Origin: Mariannaea sp. PMI_226
Lineage: Eukaryota; Ascomycota; Sordariomycetes; Hypocreales; Nectriaceae
DNA: 64,000 nt
Assembly (NCBI GenBank): GCA_024336345.1
Contig: JANFOG010000013.1
Coordinates: forward strand, 744,001-808,000
Reading direction: 5' to 3'
The translations under genes were made by a program, and so were the position numbers. The notes beneath the pieces were generated by a model that saw nothing but the letters and a program-made list of their open reading frames with translations, made no database searches and was not told the DNA's origin. Within the stretch, counting starts at the first letter, position 1; the number at the start of each line of letters is the position of its first letter. Shown here piece by piece: positions 36,347 through 47,532 of this stretch.

Positions 36347-36977
36347 TCATGGCTTCTTTACCTTCTCTGTCCACTCTTTTGCACCTTTGACTCCCTCATG
36401 TCCCCGTCTAAACAATCCTCTCTCCCACTCATCCAATCCTCTCAAAAACTCCTCCCCTCTTCCCCCCATCCCTTCATCCGCTTTTCTCGCGTGCAGTCCC
36501 ACATCCCCCGCCCTGACCACAAACGTCTTCCTCACCACATCCGCAATCTCCCTCTCCTCGAACAGGTCCAGCATGCGCGCCGCCAGGCCGTAGAAGTGCG
36601 GGCTCTGGTCGCGGAGCGGCACGGCTCGCGGGTCGGCGGCCAGAGCGGCGAGAACCTGGGTGCTGAGGCTGGATGGGAGGTTGAGGGTGAGGGGTGCGCC
36701 GCGGGCGGACGTTTCGGAGAGGGCGAGGAGCTCGGCGAGCCAGAGGGGGAGGGATAGGGCAGTGCCGGATTTGAGGCCGTGGGGGGAGTTGTCGAGGTGG
36801 CCGAGGTAGGGGACGTCTAGTTCGAATTGGCAAGGGACTTTCTACGGAGATGCCATTAGTGATGGATATTCTCACACAACTTCTTGCGGAGAATGGGAAT
36901 GAGAAGGAAGCGAAGGGGGGAGGGGCAGGGCTTACTTCTGCATCTGTGAGGATGGCATCAATATCGTAGTAGGACAT
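36347..36977 (-). CDS. PSF3: GINS complex subunit Psf3
   Basis: Two exons (36977-36936 and 36841-36347, 94-bp intron) give 178 residues, the usual length. The first exon encodes only MSYYDIDAILTDAE. The second opens with KVPCQFELDVPYLG and continues LPLWLAELLAL, then HFYGLAARMLDLFEE, all hallmarks of Psf3. Known role: with Sld5, Psf1 and Psf2 it forms the GINS tetramer, part of the Cdc45-MCM-GINS helicase that opens replication forks in the nucleus. The C-terminal tail is basic and acidic mixed (GRGEEFLRGLDEWERG) and typical. The gene is single and unlinked to other replication genes in this window. Confidence 0.93.
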
Positions 36978-38465
36978 TGTGGAAGCCTTCTTATTCCGCC
37001 CTGGGCGCACTTCAAATGTCAAGAGGCCGTTGTTGATATTGGTTTGTGTAAGCGGTGGAGAGGTAGACTTTTGTTGAAGTAGAGAGAGACGCGTAGAGTG
37101 ACCCGCCAGACGCGACATGTAGGTTATTCCACCACCCCTCCCGACCAACACTCGCCCGTGTTACCCTGTAGTATGGCAAACTCCAGCATGTGCGGTTTCA
37201 CGATGACAATTCAACAATTCGAGAGGATTGTCGAAAGGTGATGGCCAATCATGGCCTGTTGACTACAAGATTTATTTCTCCTACATTAAATTGTTGCATG
37301 CTTTATGTCACTGTAGGTAACCAAGCCTGCCCTTCAAGTTTGATGGCTGGGCTATTTCCTCCCACCACCTACTCTTCACTATCATGTAAAACTGCTTGCA
37401 TATGACATCCTTGCGAGGTTGAACTCATTCTTCCCAAGTTTATCCCTAGAAGATGCCATCATTCAGACCCTACATTCGGGACTCTCGGTCTTCAGACGTT
37501 GGCAGTCTCCACCACCTCGGTTTTCCGAGATCGGAGAAACGGTACCGCGGGATCAAATCACTCACGCACATCATTTTCTCGCCTTGGGACTTGTACCATA
37601 TCGCCGAAGTTTGTATTTTATTTTATTTTCGGCTCCGAGGAGAAACCACAGCCAAAGTATGTAAGACTTTTAATAAGTGCTTTGAAATCTGAAATAATTA
37701 CCATGTCTCCGGTTCAGTAGGCGACGACGGGCTGAGCTGCTGGTAGTAAAATAGGTGTCGTACGTATTGTGAAGATGCTTGGGGATATCTTGAAATGCTA
37801 TACAAAACACCTGCTAGTAGAGTTACTTTCTTGACACTTGAAACTAGTACAAGTTCAATTGCTATGAGTTCTGCGTACTGGCGGTGTTTATGACGGGATA
37901 CCTTAGCCTACTATATGTCTGTCCAGTGCCCATAGGGAGGTAGGTAGCTGAGCTGCTACAATACCTTAGTCACCTAGGTAAGGTAGGTACAGTTCTGCCA
38001 GCGTGCTCCATAGCGTCCAATAGCAGGAAATCAACCATCTTACCCTTGCTCAACCACAAGCAAAAAACAAGCTGGAAGAGAGTGTCAAGCCACAGCCAGC
38101 CACACCTCTGTGGTCCAAGCTCCCTGCGAATGACGAAACGCTGAACTCATTGCTCGCTCTGCAGCTCGGCAATTCATGTGCTACCTTAGCTAAAATGGTG
38201 GCCCAGATCCCGATTCTTCCATCTTTTTGACATCATCACCACACCTCCATATTTCCCTTCCCTGTAAGTTGACTGCTGAACATTGCTCTTTATTTTTTTT
38301 CCCACCCCCAACACTCGGGCTTTCAATTCAGTCCAGGATCATTTAAATCCTCCTCCAATTGATTTATTTAGAGCTCTGTGTTCTCTATTACCTCAAGAAA
38401 TTTTGCCCAGTCGAACTGACAAAGAACCCCTCCATCGGGAATAGCATCTTTGCGTGAGAATAATA
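36978..38465. other. 1.5-kb divergent promoter region (Psf3 / MnSOD)
   Basis: Divergent promoters of Psf3 and Mn superoxide dismutase. A cluster of CCTAGGTA-type motifs lies near 37965-37990 (CACCTAGGTAAGGTAGGTAC). CT-rich DNA at about 38220-38400 precedes the SOD start. The short frames at 37419-37720 are not credible. Confidence 0.5.
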
Positions 38466-39302
38466 ATGGCCTCTACTCTCCTTCGCACCGCTCCCGCCCT
38501 GCGCGCCGGCCTCCGTGCCCGTGCTGCCAAGCCCATTGCTGCCATGGCGTCGACCAGCTTCGTTCGCGGCAAGGCCACTCTGCCCGACCTGTCCTGTGAG
38601 CTACCCAAATCCAACCCCTGCGCCGCGGAGAGAGAAAGTACAGCTATTAACCTTGGGATATATGACCCCTAGACGACTACGGCGCTCTCGAGCCTTACAT
38701 CTCTGGCCAGATCATGGAGCTTCACCACTCCAAGCACCATCAGACTTACGTCAATGGCTACAATGCCGCCGTCGAGGCCATTGCTGAAGCCGAGGCCAAG
38801 GGAGATGCCAAGGCCGCTGCCGCCCAGGCTCCTCTCATCAACTTCCACGGCGGCGGCCATGTGAACCACTCTCTCTTCTGGGAGAACCTCGCTCCCAATG
38901 GCAAGGGTGGCGGTGGTGAGCCCGAGGGCAAGCTTCTGGTATGTGACTAACCGGGTGATCAACTTCCCAACCCCCACGCAACCCTTAACCTAACATTTTC
39001 AGACTGCCATCAACGAGGACTTTGGCTCCTTCGAGACCCTCAAGAAGCAGACCAACGCCGCTCTCGCTGGTATCCAAGGCTCCGGATGGGCCTGGCTCGT
39101 CAAGGACAAGACTTCGGGCACCCTCAGTGTCGTCACTCGCCCTAACCAGGACCCCGTCACCGGCAACCTCGAGCCCCTGCTCGGCATCGACGCCTGGGAG
39201 CATGCCTACTATCTCCAGTACCAGAACCGAAAGGCTGAGTACTTTGGCGCCATCTGGGATGTCGTCAACTGGAAGACCGTTTCGAAGCGCTTCGAGAACT
39301 AA
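38466..39302 (+). CDS. SOD2: mitochondrial manganese superoxide dismutase
   Basis: Three exons (38466-38595, 38673-38938, 39003-39302) give 231 residues. The first 35 or so residues are rich in Arg and Ala without acid ([18 protein letters not shown]), a mitochondrial targeting sequence. The fold follows with [21 protein letters not shown] (Mn ligand His61), [14 protein letters not shown] (second His), and [11 protein letters not shown] (ligands Asp and His), the MnSOD signature. Known reaction: two superoxide ions are converted to oxygen and hydrogen peroxide in the matrix. All four metal ligands and the QTYVNGYN loop are intact. It converges on the APH-like gene; the two stop codons are about 340 bp apart. 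Confidence 0.96.
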
Positions 39303-39641
39303 GGGTAATTGAGTCAGGATGGGAAGTCATGCATATCGGTACTAAATACAATATGTGTCTATGATCGCGTCGTGTATAGTACTCCGAGTACCTACAATAC
39401 AATATTTTTTTTCTCCGACGTATCTCAGCTTTTCCCTTCGAAGCTTCGAACAGCTAAACAATAAAACGCATCACAGGGAACCAAGTTATTATGGCTGCTG
39501 ACACCTCACTAACCCTTGATATGCTGCCAGTTCGGTGGGGTACTCTGTACTGAATATCTTTCCCGCATATTCATACCAGTCCGCATTTCGTTCTGCAGTT
39601 CGGGCCTCAAAAAACTTCACGTAATCCCACCATACAGGGTA
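39303..39641. other. spacer that includes a remnant 3' coding segment
   Basis: On the minus strand, 39489-39641 is the in-frame continuation of the APH-like gene beyond its stop codon, ending at TAA 39489-39491. It still reads like the family's C-terminus (YPVWWDYVKFFEAR). The rest is the 3' flank of MnSOD. Confidence 0.7.
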
Positions 39642-40779
39642 CTAACCTGCACAGTCCCAGCCTATAACCCATTCAATCTTTCCATGGCGGACAACGATAT
39701 TCCGAGGGCAAATGGCTGAGTGGGACAAGACTTGTCTGCCCTTCGTCTTGATTTGGCGGACAAGTGCCTGAGCAACTCGCTTAGGAACTGTGCCATACAT
39801 AGAAGAGAGGAGGAATGCCAGGAAGAGCTGGGAAGGTCTACCCGTGCCAGCCGGTCTGATTGCGTAGTATGTGTGACGCGTGTGCTTGTCCAAAAGAAGA
39901 GTGAATTTCCCCGCCTGCGCAGAGCCTTGATTTGAAGTGGTTATTTGGCGCATAGAGTCGACAATTGTGCGCAACTGTTTCGCATATTCGTGTTTGACCT
40001 TTTTTGGTGATCTGTACCACAGGTCTTCCAGCAATTCCCCTTCCACCGTCCGATGAATCACTCCATCGATTATGGAAGTGTCTGGGTCTCGGATAGAAAG
40101 TGGTAAGACGTGTAAGCTCTTGAAGTGTTCCAGCATTTCATGATGACGAAGCCCTGCTCGTGATATTTGTAGCTTGTAAACTTTGGTGCTTACATGTTCT
40201 AAACTCTCATGGGATTGGACGGACAAGACCAGATCTTGATGATGCAGAAGAGTAGTTAGGATCCTGGTGTCATTATTTGGTGTTGGTGCTTGAAGATATT
40301 AGTGTCGATCATGTCAACCGCGTATTGAACTCACCTGGACCGAGATCGAGCGTTTGTCGCGAATTATTTTGTGGTCTGGACGAGGGAACATCACCTTCCC
40401 TATCAAACTCGGCGTAAGGCCGCTTCAACGAGGATTTGAACCCCTTAGTTGACACCTCCACTAGTGGCTCATCAGCCAGGCCAGAGGGGACTACTCTCAC
40501 TACCTTGATGAGCGAACGAGGCCTTGAATCACCTGTGTTCTGCTGGAGAGGCTTTGGTCCAAAATTCGCGTCCTCAGAAGGATGTGGTGCCATCGTATCT
40601 ACCTGTGGCACATCGAAGGCTCTGCGTTGAGCCCTCAACGACGCATCGCCAACAGGAGCACAATTCGCACCACTGGCAGGTGGCGGAGACGTGTTCTCTT
40701 GCTTCATCGAACCAAGAAGAGGTCTTGCTGCTTCTTCCTCTGCGGCTCTTTCAAGCATCGCGATACGTTCAGGGTTCAT
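39642..40779 (-). CDS. APH/choline-kinase-like phosphotransferase, catalytically degenerate, probably truncated
   Basis: Two exons (40779-40335 and 40288-39642, 46-bp intron) give 363 residues. The first 150 are disordered and charged. The rest resembles the C-lobe of fungal aminoglycoside-phosphotransferase-type kinases. The catalytic loop HxDxxxxN reads HSAICPRN (338-345), so the catalytic Asp is Ala340. The metal-binding IDW motif reads IGW, with Gly358 for Asp. The frame ends DCAG-stop, where relatives have AGWYP; the TAG stands where TGG (Trp) is expected, and 50 more family-like residues follow in frame. Inferred: a pseudokinase, or a gene lost through point mutation. The stop change fits a C-to-T change in CpA context on the plus strand. 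No substrate can be assigned. Confidence 0.7.
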
Positions 40780-41450
40780 AATGATAGGGGCCGATAGAAC
40801 GTCTTTGATCGGAGAGCAAGAGAGTATTCGCCTGTGATAACGAGAGGTCTTGAGCCTAGTATCTTGGTGAGAAAAAAAAATGGTCCATCAAAATTGGGGG
40901 ACACGAAACCACGTAAACAGAGTCTAGGGAGCTGACAAAAGTAGTGTGGCAAAGATTTGAGGCGAATTGTCCCAAGGTCTAACTGACATTGTGATGATGA
41001 AGGACTTGGAAAAGAGTCGTCGAGGCAGTAGAGCGCCCAGGTACCTTGGGTCGGTAGGAATCCTAGGAAGGGGGAGCCACCAAGCAGCTTCCGCTTGAAG
41101 GATCAGTGAACAATGCCAGTTTTTGGTTGGCAAGTGCTCGCAGTTGATGCCACCATATTGTAACTAGCGGTGGGACAGGCAAGGAGCAGAATTCCTCAAA
41201 GCAACAACTCTGAGGCCTCTGGGTTTCGCACAGATCAAACAAAAGTCTCTTATCCCTGCATAACCGTAAGAAAGGTAGCTAACAGTATGTTTGAGTGGAA
41301 TTCCTCTTGATCGGAGCCAGTTCTTCGCATCACGTCCCGAAACAATCATAAACAGACCACCAGAAATCTAGCAAGCCCTATCCGAAACCACATTTAGTAT
41401 TCCATCACCTGATAAAAGTCAAGTCTCAACACGGTGCAAACGACAGGCGT
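40780..41450. other. 671-bp spacer
   Basis: Promoter of the APH-like gene and 3' flank of trehalose phosphorylase. No gene is seen. Confidence 0.5.
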
Positions 41451-43935
41451 CTACTCATCATCATCTTCCTCCTCGTCTTCCTCATCAAGATCCTCGGCCG
41501 GGGCCAATGGTCTCTGAGTGTATCGTCGAGGAAGACGATTCTCGCCCTCAGCGTACGGAATACCGGCTTCATCTCGGGCCATATCATTAACCCACTTCTC
41601 ATTACCGGGCAGACCAGGCTTGGTGCCAAGCTCAGCCCACTTGGCAGCAAGATAGAACCATCCGAGGGCGTTGCCAACAGTACCGACCTCGTCGGACACA
41701 CCTGTGCGAGCCTCATAAGCCATCTTGGAGTGAAGTTCCTCATCAGTCCAGAGACTCATGAGGTGACCAGCAACGGCCTTGTAGTCGCCAGGGGTGACAA
41801 AGAAGCCGTTGACGTTCTCCTTGACCTGGGTGGGGATGCCACCCTCGTTAGAGACGATGACGGGGACACCGGCATGGAGAGCCTCAGACACCTTGATTTC
41901 GAAGCCCTCTCGAGTGGAGAGCTGGAGAATGACATGGGCGTTGGCAATGATCATGTTCAGAAGTTGATCGTTGGGATCTAGACGCATGATACTGCAGTCG
42001 GAAAGGAGCTCGGGATAGTGATTCTCGATCTGCTCCATAGTTTGGTCAAAGATGATGGTTCCATCAGGATCATCGATTGAACCGTTGCCACAGCTAATCT
42101 GGTTAGCAAAAATTTAGTCATACTGAGAAGACCACTACTTACACAACAAGTTGTGGAACATCAGTGATGCCAGCCTCGTTGCACTGGCGCCGAAACTCGG
42201 CATAAGCGTCGATAACGGTTGGAATACCCTTGGCAGGGTCAAATCGAGCCACCTGAGCAATGTACTTGCGATTAGGCCAAGCAAGAGGGGTCCTATTAAT
42301 GTCAGTAGGTTTCGAGGGACACGAAAGAGAAGAAAAAAAAGAAGAAGAAAAATCATACATGCGCTGGCGGAGGCACTGATTGTTATAGATATGGCCATAG
42401 TAACCAGTGTCCCATTCATTCATTGGCTTGTTCAGACCATCAAGCCAGTCGGTGGTGGCAGGAAGGTAGACAACCTTCTCTCGAGGGACTGTGTGAGGAA
42501 CAAATTTGGGGATGGGGTGACTGATGAACATGTCGGAACCCTGGATCTTACTCCAGAGGAAGCTCCAAATGTCATTCTGGGGAGATCCCTCAATGGCAAT
42601 GAGATCACTTCGCATCTGGATGTGAGATCGGTAGAGAACCGGACGGTTGGGCATCATCTTCTTGGCCATGGGAATGAGACCAGGCATTTGGGGATCATCA
42701 ATCTAGTCCAGTTAGCTCTGAACCTGTGGGGACCCGGATATCTATGGGTCTACCCCGGATTCCCGGTAGTGGGGCATTAATGGACTGGGGCATGACTTAC
42801 GATGATGATATCAGCACCACCCTCCTCAGGAGGGCGCAGGGGACCACCCTCAGAAAGCCAGTATCGGTTGGCATTGTCCTCTATCCAGTCGGAGATGGCG
42901 GCCTTTTCCTCGGTGGAGATGCGCTGGTCAGGGTGGCTCACACCTTGGAGGATATTATGCACGTTCTTCGTGATTCGGAAGACACCAGGACGAGGCTTGG
43001 GGACTAGGGTATGTGAGAGACGCTCTCTTATTGGGGCCGTGATCATTTTACATACCGTACCAGGTCACATCGACACCCAGTAGACGTGAGAGACGGACGA
43101 GAGCGTGACGCATCAGAGCGACACCACCACCCTGAGGAGTGGCACTGAAGAAGGCGATCTTGGTTTTCTTCTCCCGAAGCTGGGTGACATACTTCATCAA
43201 GGAGTTCCATGTATTAGGACCGCATGTCGACTTGTGGTCGTTGAGAGTAGTAAGATGAACTCGGAAGCCAGCATCGGTTTGGACAACGCCTCTCCAACCG
43301 ACCTGCAACATAGGAACTAGAGAAGGACCGAAGTTGCTGCTGTGGTCAGTACGATTGCGAACAAAGAAAATTTGTCTTAGGGAGCCTTACAGGATACACT
43401 TTCGGACCATGGAGTCAGCCTGCTCATCGATTCTCTTGATATCCCAAAAGTTCTTCTCCTTGGCTTCCGAATCGGGCCGGATGACGACGGGGATAATGTC
43501 AAGTTGAAGCCAGAGACGAGAGCAAAGTGTGGGACTCATGTACTTGAGCGACGTGGGCAGGCCAGCGCCGATAAACTTGACAAAGTTCTCGTGTTCGTAG
43601 GCCTCAACCTCTCTGATAATGTGATCGGCAATGATGTCTTGATCCGCGCTCATCTCCTCCACAAGGGCGATATGCTTGACAGAGAAGTCGACAAGATAGG
43701 TAGTGTCGTGGATGGCAAGGGCGATAACGGCAGTATGATCATCGGAGAAGATGGCAGAAATACCGAGGTAAAGGGTCTACATCGTCAGCTTGTGGTTGCT
43801 GCCCTGGTTCTTTCAGGGCAAACTCACGGTGAGAGCAGCGCCGAGTTGTCCTTCCCTCTCGACAACGAGGCTCATCTGCCTCTTGCGATGGGAGGAGGCG
43901 CCGGTGGAAAACCTGCGGCCCGGGTTGTGTACCAT
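41451..43935 (-). CDS. ccg-9: retaining trehalose phosphorylase (GT4; clock-controlled gene 9 homologue)
   Basis: Seven exons (43935-43828, 43776-43391, 43339-43056, 43003-42801, 42702-42359, 42292-42143, 42093-41451) give 705 residues, the usual size. It starts MVHNPGRRFSTG. Recognised parts are SATPQGGGVALMRHALVRL (glycine loop for sugar phosphate), YRSHIQMRSDL, ARFDPAKGIPTVIDAY, CGNGSIDDPDG, and the GT4 EX7E motif with Glu554 and Glu562 (STREGFEIKVSEAL). Known reaction: trehalose plus phosphate to glucose plus glucose 1-phosphate, reversible, in the cytosol. In Neurospora the homologue is under clock control and affects conidiation and stress tolerance. The tail is very acidic (DLDEEDEEEDDDE). 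A long spacer upstream leaves room for complex control. Confidence 0.93.
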
Positions 43936-46900
43936 GATTGCGGGGCAATGACTTGGCGAATATACAAAGAGGAGTGATGGACTTGATTTGACAAGTGGTC
44001 AAAGGGATACTCAGGACATCAACTTCGAAAAAATAAAATAAAAAATGAACAGCAGGAGAAGAAAATATATAGCTCTTTATACCCGGTCCGACAAGGAACA
44101 ATTCGAGCACAGTCTGTTGAAAGGCGATGGTTATGGAATAGGTCAGGATCGAAAGAGTTGTGGAGCTAGAGCATGTGTGTACAAAGGTATCCCCCTGGTC
44201 GATGATGGCAACACAGAAGAGATTGAAAGGGCCTCGAGGGATGTACTGTGGTAGGCAATGACAAGGTTTTGGACAAGGAGAATCTGCAGATGCAACAAGA
44301 GAAATAGGACCCAAGATGCCAACCCTGGTCCAGCCCGTCAGCGCGGCTCAATGCAGTGGAAGAAGGGGCGAAAGAAACCGGCAGGGGCAACACGGGTCTC
44401 GCTGTAGGGTTGTATCCAACGGTTGCTTTTTGGATAAGGAAACCAAAGGTTAGGAAGAATAATCGTCAGAGACAAGGGCATGCAAGGGCAAAGCTGTGAC
44501 AAGAGCGTGGGGTTTCAGATGAGGTGACGAGGTGAGCAGGCGATGATACCGCAAGGTGAGGAGATGGATGGCGTGCCGGGGGGTGGTGAAAGACGGTCAC
44601 GTTGAGTGGTGTTTGGACGACAGGCCGTATTGCAGGGTTCGTCTTCGGGGGAGCAGAGATTGAATCCCCGGTAGATGAGGCGGTAGGGAGTTGAAAGCGT
44701 GCACCTGACGGATTTCTCGAATGGTGTTGTCGTGGAAGCAGTTGGATATTAATTAGTCATTTGCTTATGTTTGCTTTGAGAGGCTGACCAGGTACGTCTC
44801 TCGTCCCAAGTCGCAAACAAGAGAGGCAAGGTGAGATAAGAGCACGGTGCTGGACTATCACGAGCGGGAGTGAAGCGGGGAGACTGAGAGGGAGTGCATC
44901 CAACTTTGACGAGGTGGTCTGATATGCGATATGTGAGATATGCATGAGTTGGCAAGCAAATGCACGTTGTAACTCGAATCCGATCTCTGCCGCCCTAGAA
45001 GCTTGGAGTGAGTTCGAGATGCACTGGTTGGTTGTTCAATCTGAACGAACGCTGGTTCCTGATGGAAAAGAATGCAAGGTGTTGGAAGAGGTGACGTCTT
45101 TTAACTCAAAACATCGGGAGGGGCGTGACTCCAAGCGCCGCCACAGCATCATGACGTCCTATCTGGGTTTTTTTCACGTTTCTCACCGCGGGGTTCCGGT
45201 TTTTTGGCCGTTTGGTTGCAGAGGGGGGGCAGCTCTAGGAGATCATTCGTATTGATTGGGGTAATTTTTGATTTTTAGAATTTCTTTTCCCTATCAAGCT
45301 ACATTGCATTCCAAACCGGACAGCCAACTCTGCATCCAGCGGCCCTTTCATCGCCGAGGCTCTCCACTGGGTGCAAGCTCCGTAGCGTGCCCGGAATCCC
45401 GTGATGGATTGGGGCGTCCGGCCCCGGCGGAGGAGCTTCATCCCCGGAGAGGGGGGGCTAGGGGGACCCGGTTTCCACATGCCATTCTTCTAGAGATATA
45501 CATAGCATGAAGAAAGCCATGCCAAACACCATCTCACAATTTGAAGAAGCAGATGAAAAAAAAAAAAAGAAGAAGAAGAAGAATCAAGGGGGCTGTTCTT
45601 TGACCCCTTGCGTCCTCAGCTCGCAATTTGTGGTATGTGACGGACAATGACGACGGAACAAGATAATGGGGACAGTCACCTTGGCAAATGTGCAGAATGA
45701 AAGGGGAGCTCACCGAACAACAGGATACGGCAAAACTGCTACCTCACATAGCTACCTAACATTGGGGTATCGTAGCACCCCGTCTCTCTCCCTTGTATAC
45801 AGCGTGATACGGCGTGCTCCGTACTCCGTGCTGGGGGGGGGAGAACACGGAATACAAGATGCGAGAGACTCCACTGTGAGGGGACAACAGGACTTGCTGC
45901 GATACACACGGGGGACGCAGGAATTGGCAAATAGAGAAGAGCTCATCACCACGTGTCTCCTTGATCTTTGCCTATGGGATGGGAAAATGTGTCCTTTTTT
46001 GGGGCTTGCAATTGATTAGGGGAAGCTCAGCTCAGGAGGTGAGCATGAGAGAGGAGTGGCTGAGTCACACCAAAAACAAGAGTTGTTCATCTCAATGATA
46101 TAGTATCATGCAAAAATTGACAAAAGTCCGGGCAATCACCGTGCCCTTGAACCGGGTTACGAACAGAGACCAGCACATATAGTTTGTGCCCTGACCACCG
46201 TAAACTCAGGGGAGGCGAGGGGGGAGAGGAGGGGGAGGGGGAGGGGGAGGGAAACAAAGATCTTTTCCAGGTGTAGCAATTCCGTACGACCTGGTGGCTT
46301 GTCACCGTCTCCGTTTTGAGAGGTCAGCTGCCCTCCCAAACGTACCATGGCACCGGCGCGATTCATCGTATGATGGGCTCTACCAACGACATGCAGACTG
46401 CCGGTACGGTATTCTTTTTCCTTTTCTTGACCCTGCCGAGCAATGCCCCACCTTTCCCCCTTCCTTCTCTAGGATGTACGGTGTGGTTTTCTTTCTTTCT
46501 CGCCGTCTCTCTTTTCAATCACCTTGGACGCCCGTTTTTGATCAGCGGTGAGGCGTCGGTATTTGGGGACTTGGGTGTTACCCAATGATGCCACTTTTCA
46601 ACGGTGGCCACCATGTGATAGACCTTTGTGTTGTATGTATAAATTTTTTTCACGGTGATGCTTCGCTGAGGGAATTGATTAGGCGTGATATGTATCAGTT
46701 CAGATATCAGCAGTCTGAGCTATTATTGGTTTTATGCTATATTTTTTCCTTTACCCCTCCTCCCCTCTCCCTTGTTTTTATTGTTGTACCAAGTAACTGA
46801 CCATGTGCTCTGTATACTAGTAGAGGCTCACTGACTCCAGTAAAGAGAAGGCGCTAGGGGATCTCACCCGGCGGAAGATCAGTGGAATGACGGGCCCTGG

Positions 46901-47532
46901 ATCGCTTCTCGGGTCTTGAAGAACCCCCCACGCTCCCCCACTCAGGGAGGAGACCTGTTGAGAGCTTGGGGCCTCGTTACCTCGATCTCGTCGCGGGCTA
47001 TGGAATTGGACACACGTGGCAGTCAATTGTTTACTTGTGGCTCCCGGAGCTGTACAATCTTCTTATTCTCTTTTCTTCTTGTCGTTTGAATGAGCAACAT
47101 AATGATGGGACTCTGTTATCATCCTGTTTCTTCTGGTAGCTTGCAGGCATATTGTGGGATGCACTTTGAAAAGTGGCAGTCAATTCTTGCATTACATGAC
47201 CACGTTATCAAGAGCTTTCCAAAATACCTTACCGTAAAGAATTTATAGCGAGTTCATAGATTTCCTAGGCATTTTGTTTCTTAATTCTCTAATTTGACGC
47301 GCACCGGCTGTTCATATTGACATCTTAAATCTACGGTTGCCTAGCTCAGGGTTTTATCCGGAAATGGTTGATAACCCTTGAGCGGGCCGCGTAAGCAAGA
47401 TCCTCAACGACGACGTTCTTATTGCTTTTCTGCAAGGAGGCAGCTACTTGACAGAGATATGTGTTCCCAATCAATACGGAACGAGCTGTGAGATCGGTTT
47501 CAGAGGTCCAGATTTTCAGATCGACGGCAGCC
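43936..47532. other. 3.6-kb divergent spacer, no gene seen
   Basis: Shared upstream region of trehalose phosphorylase (minus) and the secreted protein at 47533 (plus). It has AGGGG/CCCCT-type stress-element look-alikes, an A12 run near 45556, a G8-G9 run near 45833, and a G-rich tract at 46209-46251. The short open frames show no family and look random. Confidence 0.5.
46209..46251. repeat. G-rich tract with GGGGGA repeats
   Basis: The plus strand has purine-only DNA with at least four runs of four or more G, including tandem GGGGGA units, and could form a G-quadruplex. It lies in the shared upstream region of trehalose phosphorylase and the ART-like gene. Confidence 0.8.

Noticed and set aside
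39600..39645. An intron that would remove the TAG of the APH-like gene (a GTTAGT donor overlaps it)
   Set aside because: The sequence just after the stop is itself family-like coding, so removing it would delete a conserved part; no fitting acceptor lies nearby.
42293..42358. Reading straight through the open stretch in trehalose phosphorylase as coding
   Set aside because: The stretch is Ser/Phe low-complexity, has a GTATGA donor and TTAATAG acceptor, and its removal restores a continuous family-like protein in frame.
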